A model generated the notes under the pieces. The model did not search any database. It had not been told where the DNA came from and saw nothing but the letters and a program-made list of their open reading frames with translations. DNA of 64,000 nt from Hemerocallis citrina (lineage: Eukaryota > Streptophyta > Magnoliopsida > Asparagales > Asphodelaceae), in the NCBI GenBank assembly GCA_017893485.1, contig CM030362.1, forward strand, positions 259,262,755 to 259,326,754, given 5' to 3'. Below are positions 19,467 to 31,400 of the stretch, piece by piece. Each line of letters begins with the position of its first letter. Position 1 is the first letter of the stretch. The translations under genes and the position numbers were made by a program.

Positions 19467-22400
19467 CTGCAAGCAAAAAGAAGATTCGCATAAACTTTAA
19501 GAAAAAAAAAGAGAGCTAAGTAGGTAAGTCTGAACCAAAGTTTTTGTGACCAAGTGTTTTGAGTAATGAATGAAAATAACTCAGACAGTACATAACACTC
19601 TAATTGCTTATAGAAAGTTACGGTTTTGGATCTCTCATTCGAGTGGCAAGGTTGATTAGAGAAAATGCAGGACCACACAGATTCAGTTCTTCACATTATT
19701 ACATTATTCGAGTTCAAAGCATGAGGTTAATTGGGATTTAGGTGCATAGCAAGAGGACCACTTAGAATTGCTGCAGATAATAATATAATAAAAAGTTCTA
19801 CGGCTGTTAGGGGAGTTCTTTCTCCCTTGATGAGACTATTTTTTCCCTCGATATGGCAGCTTCCCTCACCTCTCTATGGTGAGCCTCCTTCTGTCTATAT
19901 AGTATTGTAAAGATAACTCGAGGAAGAAAAAGAAAAAGGTTGTATTACAAACCTGTAGGAACTGCTCCATCACTATTGGATTTTCATGAAGAGAAATGTT
20001 CTGCAGGGTTTTACAGTCTCTCAGTAGATTTTGCGGCAGCTGTAGATATTTTTTTGAAATTAGTATTTTCCAACTTATTTATGTTATGGACCAATTATTT
20101 GAGGTATAATAGTAGGAATTTAAACAGAATGAAGTTCATGTAACATATATAGAAGGGGAAGAAGGCAATCGAGAAATACCAGGTGAACATTGTTCTTGTT
20201 CAAAGAAAGCGACTTCAAGTGAAAGAGATTGCAAATTGATGGTGGTAGATCTTCTATGGAGTTATCTGCAATGCAAAACATGATATTTTTTCATAATGTA
20301 GGTTCATGATGAGAGAGAGAGATCTACCATTTGCTTGAACTTCTTCCAAGGAGGTGCAAGTCCCGATTGCCTCTGGAAGCGCCTTTAATTTGTTATTAGA
20401 CACATTCAATAGAACTAACTGCATTTGATGTAAAGAAAACTAAGTATAAGATGAAGCATAGCTGAATCCGAACAAATAATAATCAAATATTTTGTATCCT
20501 TGTCAACAGATTATATATTTCTTCTTTATTTAATAAGAACCCAGAGGTGATTAAAAACTTGAAGCTCCACACAGATACTAAACAAACTGGAGATCATGTT
20601 ATCACACCAAATAAATTTTGAAACAACTTAATGCACCGTAAAAGATGCAGGGATCTGAAAACTTGACACTAATAACTCAAAGTAAAAAAGAGTACAACTG
20701 AATTGTACAAGTGTTGCGGAAATAACTCTACAGCCAAAAACAGAAATCGCAAATCAAAGAAAAAAGGATATTACATAAACAAAGAGTAATGCACAATAAA
20801 GCACGGGCAAACGCAAAATTTCGCTAGAAATAAACAAGTACAGGGTTTACAATGAATCTCGCACAAGATCTCGCCTCTCTATGGCAAAAACAACTTTGAA
20901 AACAAACCTTCTTCTATAAGAATACATCTAAACATTTCAATGTTCCATTCATATATATAGCCCCACAAGCTCAGAATCACATCAATTTACTACTCAATTG
21001 AAGCTTTGATTGACGAAATTGGGATTACAGGAATTAGGGTTACAGACATGAGAAGAGAATTTGGGAAAAGATCAAGAACAGAGGAGGAGAATAGGTCAAG
21101 AATCAGTAAAAACTTCTCTTAACTTCTCTGCCTTTCCCTCTCATGTTCGCTCCTTATTTATACTACTACAAATATTTACAAATGTGCTATTGTTTCTTCC
21201 AGCCAAGCATCGTCTCAATTACATTTCAAACACCTGTGCTCAACACGTGCAGTCTTCTACATCTTATAATCTTTCAAATACCCAGATGCTTCTCTTGTTT
21301 CTGATTTCCTGCACTTCTTCATTCGCATCAATACCATCCCCTAAATGAAGAACCTTGTCCTCAAGGTTCAGTTGGGGAAAAGATTTAGCGATTATGGTTG
21401 CATCTTCCCAAGAATCTTCATCTGCAGAGAGACCATCCCACCTTATCAGCACTTGATCTTCAAGTCTGTTACCTCTTTTTATCATTCTTCTCCCTATTAC
21501 TGCAGATGGTTGCACTCCATTTTCTCCATTTATTGTAGGCAATGCAGCAGCTATCCCCACAGGGTTGTCACCATAAAATTTCTTCAACAATGCGACATGA
21601 ATAACAGGGTGTATTTTAGCACTTACAGGCAATTGCAACTGGTATGCCACTTTACCAACCCTTTTAATAACCTGAAAAGGCCCATAAAATCTCTTCGAAA
21701 GCTTCAGAGAACCTTGGTTCAATGGATTGTTGTCTGTATGCTTGCAGCTTTACATACACCCAATCTCCCTCTTGAAACTCCTTCTCACTTCGATGGGCAT
21801 CAGCTTTGTTTTTCATTCTGACTTGTGCTTGCAACAAATTATGTTTCAGCCTGCTCATTATTTCCTGCTCATTATTTCCTGCCTCATAATGAGATCAAGA
21901 TCCACTACCGAATTAGCTGCATTCCCCTGCACATTCAGGCATGTTTGGCTGGTTTTCTGCCATACACACTTTCAAATGGTGCCATCCCCGTTGATGAATG
22001 CCACGAAGTATTGTACCAATACTCTGCTAGCCCCAAAAATTTCACTCAGTTCTTAGGCTCATCACTGACAAATGATCTCAGATATTGCTCCACACATCTA
22101 ATGACCACCTCCGACTGGCCGTCTGTTTGTGGATGATAATAAGTACTCATTTTTAAAGCAGTTCCTTGCATTTTGAATAGTTCCCTCCAAAAATTACTCA
22201 AGAACAAAGGGTCTTTGTCAAACACTATTGACTTGGGTACTCCATGTAGCCGCACAATGTTTCTAACAAAAGATTTTGCTACCTTAGCAACAGTAAAGTT
22301 AGGCACAAGTGCAATGAAATGGGCATATTTGGATAATCTATCCACCACTACTAGTATTGATGTTTTACCTTGATCATTAGGTAACCCCGTAATAAAATCC

Positions 22401-25400
22401 ATTGATAAGTCCTCCGACACTTGATTAGGGATAGGCAATGGTTGTAATAGTCCCCCAGGTTTAGTAGTCTCATACTTGGTTTGTTGGCATACCCCACACT
22501 GCTTTATAAAATCATGTACATCTTTGTGCAGTTCTTCCAGTAAATTGAATCCCTTATTCAAGCAATTATTTTCGCTACTCCAGCGTGCCCCTCCACATGC
22601 CCCCCCCCCCCACTGGAGTGGAATGCCATTCATAAAGAATCTCATGTTGTAAAGCTTTAGGAACAACAATTCACCCTCTACACATCAGTAATCCATCTCT
22701 CAACACCATATCCTATCTAGCAGCTGGATTAGCTATCAATTCCGGCATAATTGAATGACAATTCTCATCCCTCATTAGCTCTTCTCTGATTTTATCCAAA
22801 AACACTAACCTGGGTTTAGTTAATGCAGTCTCAAATTGGTGATGCTCAGTATGAGGAATTCTGGATAGCCCATTTGCTGCAGAATTCAACTTACCAGGTT
22901 TATATAAAATTTTAAAATCATAGCCAGCTAATTTGCATATCCATTTCTACCGCTCAGGGGTTTGAATATCTTGGTTCACCATATGATGGAGGCTCTGCTG
23001 ATCAGTTTGGATAATGAACTCCTGATCAGTTTGGATAATGAACTCCCTCCCTAACAGGTACTGTCTCCACTTCTTGATAGCTTCGGTAATAGCATACATT
23101 TCCCTCACATAAGTGGATGCAGCTTGCATCCTCGGGGTCATTTTCTTACTGAAAAATGCAAGGGGGTGCCCCTCTTGCTGTAACACTGCTCCAATCCCTT
23201 TACGCGAAGCATCAGTTTTAAGTATGAACTGTTTTGCAAAATTAGGTAGAGCTAACACTGGTGGATGAAGCATTGCAGCCTTGAGATTAGCAAATGTTGT
23301 ATCAACCTCTTCAGACCAGCTAAATCCTTCCTTTTGCAGTAAATCAGTGAGCGGAGCAGCTATTGTAGCAAAACCCTTAACAAATCTTCTATAATAACCC
23401 GTTAGCCCCCAAAATGCTTTGAGTTGTTTGATATTCTGGGATGTGGCCACTCTTGCACTACTTGCAACTTTGATTCACAAGCCTTGATATCTTCCACTGA
23501 GATGACATGACCCAAATACTCCATTGACTGCTGGCCAAATGCACATATACTCTTCTTCACAAAGAACTGATTATGTTCTAGTACTCTCAACACCAGTGAC
23601 AAATGTTGTAAGTGGCTTTCCCAGCCTTTACTATACACTAAAATGTCATCGAAAAAAACCAATACAAATTTTCTCAAATATGGTTTGAAAAGTGAATTCA
23701 TAGCAGCCTAAAATGTCGAAGGTGCATTTGTGAAACCAAATGGCATGACTAGGAACTCATAATGACCTTGAGTTCTAAATGTCGTCTTCTCTCTATCTGT
23801 AGCTTGTACTCGTATTTGATGATAACCAGACCTTAAATCCAGCTTGGTAAAATAATGAGCTCCATACAATTCATCGAAAAGCTCTTCTGTTCTAGGTATA
23901 GGAAATTTATCTTTTATGTTATAGAATTGAGAGCTCTATAATCTACAAAAATCTCAATGTACCATCCTTTTTTTTAACCAATAAGACTGGTGATGAAAAG
24001 GGACTCTTACTACGCTGAATGATCCCTTGCTACAACATTTTTTATACCTGATTCTCAATCTCTTCCGTTTGGAAATGAGGGTACTTATAAGGTTTCACGC
24101 TTGTAGAAGCTACTCCAGGTAACAAGTGAATGAGATGATCATGAGCTCTGCTTGGAGGGAGACTAGTGACTTCATTAAATAATGGAGCATATTGTTGCAA
24201 CAACTCCTTTCATGATCTGGCTGCTCCTCTTGCAAAATTAAGTGAAAATTTCGCCCAATGGAGTCAGTATTTATCTCTCTTCTTAATGTAGTTAACTGCA
24301 TCTGAGTTGCTATTTTGCCATCTCCACTCTGCAGCTTCACATTTTGTTGATTATGGGTGAACTCCATAGTCATTTCCTTGTAGTCAGTCACAATTTTACC
24401 AAGTAGACGCAACCACTACACACCCAATACAATATCAGAACCATAAATTGACAAGATATAAAAATCAATTAAGAATGAATAGTCTTGAATATTTGCTGGC
24501 ACCCCTACACACTTCCTTTCACACTTAAGAGTTTCAGCATTGCACACCATTACATTGAAATGGGAAGAAGGTTGCACTAGTATATTCAAAAATTTCACCA
24601 ACCGTTCTTGAATGAAATTATTTGTACTTCAGGAGTCAATGAACACTTGTACAGCTGTAGCAGCAATAGATCCTGGTACCCTTAAGGTCCTTGAAGTATT
24701 CTGCCCTGTAAAAGCTTGAAAGGAAATCTCAGGTCTACAATTTTCACTTCCATTGGTATCCCCTTGTACAAATTGATTAGGAACACACTCAGACTCAAGA
24801 CACATTGTCTTGTTGCTCATCCTCATCAAAAATTGCTTCTTACACCTATGGCCAGGGATATACTTCTCATCACAATTAAAGCATAAACCCGTCTTTCTCA
24901 TAGCCTAGTCGGTTGGAAGAATTCTCCTAACAGGTAACTTTGAAGGTATTGAAGTTGGTGTTTGAGTGGAGGCTGTGGGAAGCAGAGGTGGAAGATTACT
25001 AGGTGGAGGTTGCCATGGTGGTCTGGAACTACTACCCCTAATCCAAACATTTCTTCTATCATTAAATTTCTCTTCCTGCAGCCTGGCTAAACAGATTGCA
25101 TCAGCTAACGACGCAGGCTTGTGAGCTAGCACTTCTCGTCTGATATCAGGTTTCAACCCAGAAATGTATTTGCTCATCATATGCGCATCAAATAACCATT
25201 TTCTTTTGTTCATTAAAACATCAAATTGCTCCTGATACTCCTCTAAAGATGATGTCTGCATCAATTTGAATAGTTGACCAGTGTGATCAACATATGGAAA
25301 CACACCAAACCTAATGTCTAACTCCTTAACAAAAACCTCCCAATTCAGAAATTCTCCATTATTAAACTTGGATTGGAACCACGCTAAAGCTTTCCCATCC

Positions 25401-28400
25401 ATATAGAAAGAAACTATATTCAACCTCTGCTCCTGAGGTATTAGATGATAAGCAAAGAACTGGTTGGCCTTAAACAACCATCCCATAGGGTTACTGCCAT
25501 CAAACCTAGAAAAATCCAATCTAGGGTTCTTGAAAGAGTTCACATGATTTGTAGTGGTGATAGGATTTCTTACAGTGAATGGATTGTCTGATGCAGAAAT
25601 ATCATCTAATACCTCTGCTCCTGAGGTATTAGATGATAAGCAAAGAACTGGTTGGCCTTAAACAACCATCCCATAGGGTTACTGCCATCAAACCTAGAAA
25701 AATCCAATCTAGGGTTCTTGAAAGAGTTCACATGATTTGGAGTGGTGATAGGATTTCTTACAGTGATCGGATTGTCTGATGCAGAAATATCTGAAGCTAA
25801 GCAATTAAAATCCCCGATTACGCCCGATTAATTCCCGATTAATCACTAATCGGAGGCTAAACAATTATTTTTTTAGCGATTTATAATATTTCAATAGTTA
25901 GAGATTTTAAAAAACTATATTTATTAAAACGTGCATCGCACATGTAAACTACTAGTTTCTAAATAAGTTAAGAAAGAAAGAGAGAGAGAGAGGGAGAGAG
26001 AGGAAAAGAGAAATATGAAAAAGTGAACAGAGAAGAGAGAGATAGTAATAAAGTAATGAGCTTTTTAGTTTGGGTGGGAGGTGGGTGGGAGGGGGGGAAT
26101 TTAATTTTGGAGTTTGAAATTTTTAGACGGAAAAATATGTTTTGTGAGAATCAATCTAGGTCATTAATTTTAGAGGAAATTGAATAAGAGTCACTTAATA
26201 GCTTTCTTTGTAATTTATTATATAGATGTTATGGGAAAGCTTCGGTTGAGCACTACTCTAGTGCTCACCGCGTGAACACTAGGCCTTTGGGCGTTCATAT
26301 TGAAGATCCGAACCGTTCACATTGATCTACACATCTAAATTAGTCTAAATATGTAAAATCAAATCATTTGAAATTCATTTGCCCATTCATTGAAGTGTTA
26401 CAAAATTGTATGGCTGAAAATCAGTGTTTTTATAGTCACATGATGGATGGGCAAATGAATTTCAAATGATTTGATTTTACATATTTAGACTAATTTGGAT
26501 GTGTAGATCAATGTGAACGGTTCGGATCTTCAATATGAACGCCCAAAGGCCTAGTGCACAGTGCACAACCGAAGCTTTCCCTATATATATATATAACGAT
26601 TTTTCCGATTTAATCCCCGATTATTTTCCGATTCCGATTAATCACTAATCGCTCCTAGACCTATTAGTTCCAAAAACCGATTTTAACTGCCTAGATCTGA
26701 AGTAGCAAGTCGATTCAAGACCTGATCAAGCCTCGCTTCCACTATTTGAAAACAACAACCCATATCCATCATCATCGTCTTCAACGCCTCTACATCAGTG
26801 GTAAGTGTTTGCAACTAGTCACCATGGAATCGACTGACCTCCTTCACCTCATCCAGTGATCTTCTACCATCCGCCATTACTGAGATTCAAGACGGTGAAT
26901 TACTGAGCAAATTCCCAAATCCAAATTGGTGAAAGCACCAAATTGATAAAAGATACTTCAGTATCACACCACAAGCGCAGAATCACATCAATTACTACTC
27001 AATTGAAGCTTTGATTGACGAAATTGGGATTACAGGAATTAGGGTTACAGATATGAGAAGGGAATTTGGGAAAAGATCAAGAATAGAGGAGAATAGGTCA
27101 AGAATCAGTAACAAACTTCTCTGCCTTTCCCTCTCATGTTCACTCCTTATTTATACTACAAATATTTACAACTGTGCCATTGTTTCTTCCCGCCAAGCAT
27201 TGTCTCAATTACATTTCAAATACCCGTGCTTAACACGTGCAGTCTTCTACTTATAAACTTTCAAATACCCAGGCTTTGCTCTGCTTCTCTTGTTTCTGAT
27301 TTCCTGCACTTCTTCATTCGCATCACAACCAGTTTGATTAGAAATCTCAAAACAACTTAAATACCCTCATGTGCATGCCAGCCTGCACACATGGGCAGGT
27401 CATCTCTGAACTATCAACCCAAAAGTAATGCATATTTAAACTCTTAGCCGGACAGTCCCTGGACCCACCTAGGGTAATGCAACAGTTCGAGACTACCCAG
27501 TCATGGGAAAATTTTAGGGTACGTCATAGGTGACAAGACATGTTAGACTTGGATCGATGACTCCGGTCTCGTTCTCTGTGACATGAACAATGAGATTCAC
27601 ACTAGATCTGGCAATAATTTTGCAAGATGTACATTGGACTCAAGACCATAACTCAATCTTGGATATAATATAGAGTAAATTACTGTAAACTACCATAAAT
27701 TTATTTTGCTTTTCTTTCACTTTACTACAATGAACTAGGGTAGTAAAGTACGGTAGTAACTAGTAAAGTAAAAAAAAAGACAAACAAGTTCATTGTGTTG
27801 CTGCTAATTTCTGTGTGGGAGCAAACAGATAATATGAGTTTTTTTAAAAACAATAAAAAGCTGACATTTTTGTCTTTCACCAATTTGACTGTTTTCAACT
27901 GATGTTGACTTCTGAATCTGACCCATTTACATCGTTGGATCTGATCTTGATGGTGACGATCGCACCGATTAACCTGCAAAAGTCTGAAACAATGGGGTTT
28001 ACTCTGGTTACAGACCCTCCGACATTCAAGTCAGAACTCAAAAAGATTGAGAGCTTTTGTTGGAAAAACACTCATTACCTTTTTTGGAGGAGGGAGGGGG
28101 GTATTTATAGTAGCTTTGGGGGTCAGTTTCAAGATAATAACTTATCTTTACTTCCCGGTGTTTTTGGGTTGAATTGATTATCTCTTCTTTAATGAAGAAA
28201 TAAGAGTGGTTGAAGAGATTGAATTAAAACTCTTCTCATGATAAGAAATATAGGTAAACCATCTCTTATGGATAATTATGAGTTTAAACATATTTAAATA
28301 ATATGGACTCATTTATATGACAACCAGTAAGACAGATCCGTTTTGGGCTACTGGACTTGAAAGAGATCTAATTCCCGTTTACGAACCCGTTTCTAGTGAA

Positions 28401-31400
28401 AATCAGAGCTTTGAAATTCGTGCCCGATTTGAACGGTCCCAATTTGGTTCTATTTTAACCCATCTCACAAGCCCCTCACTCCCGAAGACTGGGTTTCACA
28501 TCCTTTGACAAGTGGTTCGCCTGTTTTTAAGAGTTTACATAACTTATCGAAGTTTTCAAGGACGTTTGTATCTTGCTCGGGGTGTAATCGTGCTACTCTG
28601 AGTTTGTAAAATACTCAAAATTATTTTTAGAATTTTCCAAATTTTTGTGACTAATCCAAATTTTTCTAAATTTTTCAGTTTTTAATCATTTTTCGAATTT
28701 TTATTCAATTTCTGAAATTTAATAATTAATTTTTGAAAATTTTAATTAACTATTCTATATTAATAATTACTTTTTTGAAATTCAAATTATTTTTTCAAAT
28801 TAATAATTATCTTTAGAATTTTTAATTAATTTTTTACGATTTTTAATTATTTTTTCAAAATTTTTAAATAATTAATTTGATTTAATAACTAAATAAAGGA
28901 ATTAATTAAATACCTAATGATGTGGCGAAATTTGTAGCGTTGATCAAGACGTGGCGCAAAAATCATGGAAATCCAACAGTCAAGAGCGCTGCGTTGACCG
29001 TAGACCGGTCAACGCTTTCGCGCTGAATCAGGTTAGGGGCACGTTTGTTCGGCGTATGCCCCCGAACAAATGTGGCGCACTGCAGCGATGACACATGGCG
29101 TTGACTGATGACCTAGTCAACCTTTTATTTTTCTTCTTTTTCCTCTGATCGAATCAAAACCGTTGATCAAGACTTGGAGCGAAAATCACAGAGATCGGAC
29201 GACGCGAAATATGTTGACCGTTGACTGGTCAACGACATTTGCGCTCGTTTGGTTAAGGGACGCGTTTGTTCGACGCACGACCCCGAGCAGAATTGTCTCC
29301 TAGCTAACGTGGCGGGCTGCTACGCTGACACGTGTCGTTGACCAGTCAACGTTGATCGTTGACCCAATCCTTTTTTTAGCGGGTCGGGAGGAGAATTTTG
29401 TGCCATTCAGTTCGGGGATATGTTTGTTTGGCACACGACCCCAAACTAACGTGGCATCCTCCTGTGCTGACGCGTGGCACGTTGACCGTTGACTGGTCAA
29501 TGGCATTTTTCGCCATTTTGGGTCGGGGATGTGTTTGTTCGGAGTATGTCACTAAGCTAACGTGGCACTTTCTGGTACTGACACATGGCACCATTGACTG
29601 TAGACTGGTCAACGGCATTTTGCGCCATTTTGAGTCGGGGACGCGTTTGTTCGGTACGCAACACCGAGCTGTCGTGGCTCTCCCAGATGTTTGCATGTGG
29701 CCCGTTGACCCGGTCAACTTTTGTGTTAGCATAGCACAGCTGCATTGTAACTAACTTTTCTGGTGCTACAGAGGTCTGATTGGAGCGTGTGACCCCTCAT
29801 TTCGAAGGCGAATCGAAGATCTACAATTTCTCTTCAGGAGTCGGTGAAGAATCATCCATCTTTAAGGTCAAAACAGGCCTGCAATATATTTGCCCCCGTG
29901 AAAATGAGAAGAGCTTCGGCGTCGGGGATCTACGAGGGAGAGTTTCGCTACCGGGGAACTACGAAGAGGAACTTCGTTCCCAATGGGCAATGAAGACGAG
30001 CTTCGCCACAGAGGAGTTACTAAGAAGAGTTTCGTAAGATTCTTGGGAAGATCCGTTCTTAGAGGCGAGTTTAGGGAGCGTCTCTAGATGAGTTGGGCTC
30101 CGAACTCGCTGTTGGTGAAGATGACCACTCGGGAAGCGAGCGAGATGAAGAGTATTACTGGGCTCTAGGAGAAAGCCGTTTGGGAGGTGAATTTAAGGAG
30201 CAACTCTAGGGATGAGTTGAGCTCTGAACTCGTTGTATATGTTGGGTATGATCCTCATAATGGTGAGATTGTCTGTCTCCGTACCAAGCTTTGTGTGGCA
30301 GAGTTGGAGCTTGCTCGTTTACGGGAGAGGCTATTCAAGGTGGAAGTGGAGCTCAGAAGAAGAGTTGAGAACCAGACTTATTGCCTTTTGAGTTGTTGAG
30401 TTATGAAATCCTTCGCGTTTGGGATTGTTTTGAGAGCAATCAAATGGCGAGTCGTGCTCCGCATACTTACTGAGGAGCAAGTGGCTAGAGCGGCCATGTG
30501 AACCATTAATGGACTCCGAACAAGGTGACGATGAATTTTGGGAGCACTCGAATGGCGAGCCATGCTCCGCATACTTGCTCAGGAACAAGTAGCGAGAGCG
30601 ATCCTATGAACCATGAATGGACTTCAAACTTGTCCAGGGCTGCTCCGCACACTTGCTCGGGGGCAAGTGGCTAGAGCGACACTATGAACCATGAGTGGAC
30701 TCCGCACTCATTCGGAATTGTTTTGGGAGCACTCGAATGGCGAGCCGTGCTCCGCACACTTGCTCGTGGGCAAGTGGCTAGAGTGGCTCTATGAACCATG
30801 AGTGGACTCCGAACAAAGTGGCGACGAATTTTGGGAGCACTCGAATGGCAATCGTACCCCGCACACTTGCTCGAGAGCAACCCTAAGAACCATGAGTGGA
30901 CTTCGCACTCGTCCGTTGAGGTGCTTAGTGAGTGGATGGTATTTCTCGGGGGTGAACCATATGTCTAACTCATTGTTTGCATCCAATGAGATTGTACAAG
31001 AATTTTGCAAAGAAAAGGACAAAAATTATTGAAGAATAAAACTAAGTGGTTGCTTTGATGCTAGCTTTTATTACATGCTGTGACTGTTATAATTATCGGC
31101 CTTTATTACATGTTTGAAGTTAATTACTAGGGAAGGGCGTTAAGCGCCCTTGTTGTACTTCATCAGGAGCTCGACGTTCCGGGTGAAGATATCTCGGTTC
31201 TCCCTAATGCAAGTGATGAGTTGCTCCTTGACTTGATGGGGGAGTGTCTTGCTCACCCGAAACACTTAGCTTGATCATCTTGGGAAAAGAAAATATCTGC
31301 TAGTTCATCTAAGGGTTCAGAGTTGGCTTGTCTCCACTCTTGGAGAAGTTCCATAGCATCGAGGGTAGGGGTGGCATTCAGGACGACCGAGCAGGATTGG

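Larger units (their letters stand above)
25797..26694. mobile_element. Non-autonomous hAT element, 898 bp
   Basis: Ends ctaagcaattaaaatc and (reverse complement of the right end) ctaggcagttaaaatc form terminal inverted repeats. The 8-bp sequence atctgaag flanks both sides (25789-25796 and 26695-26702), the size expected for hAT. Repeats of cgattaatcactaatcgg-like sequence lie just inside both ends. No transposase is present. It contains a Helitron-type 3' end, a GA-rich module and a MITE. Confidence 0.88.
24629..26877 (-). pseudogene. Chromovirus gag, split by a hAT element
   Basis: Starts at 26877 with [17 protein letters not shown], hits a TAG about 20 codons later, and is interrupted by the hAT at 25797-26694. 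The Retrotrans_gag domain is open at 25543-24905 ([33 protein letters not shown]). The zinc knuckle [14 protein letters not shown] follows at 24890. Between them 188 bp are tandemly duplicated (25425-25612 and 25613-25790). Confidence 0.85.
20963..27325 (-). mobile_element. Reina-like Ty3/gypsy chromovirus
   Basis: Minus-strand element with short LTRs (20963-21330, outer tip lost; 26944-27325). Gag with zinc knuckle, protease, RT, RNase H, integrase and a C-terminal chromodomain follow in that order from right to left. The short LTRs, the sequence tttggtgctttcacc right after the 5' LTR and the chromodomain suggest the Reina group. Damage includes stops in gag, a stop in the protease active site, several frameshifts, a 188-bp duplication in gag and a hAT insertion. 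No target duplication is visible because the left tip is truncated. Confidence 0.88.

Noticed and set aside
19409..20143. Open frames at 19409-19678 and 19940-20143 as genes
   Set aside because: They cross intron boundaries of the LRR gene or lie antisense to its exons.
28620..28900. AT-rich block as replication origin or matrix attachment region
   Set aside because: Base composition alone does not support either; it lies inside a retrotransposon.
29300..31032. Frames on both strands between 29300 and 31032 as host genes
   Set aside because: They coincide with tandem repeats of the Tat-like element and show no conserved domain.
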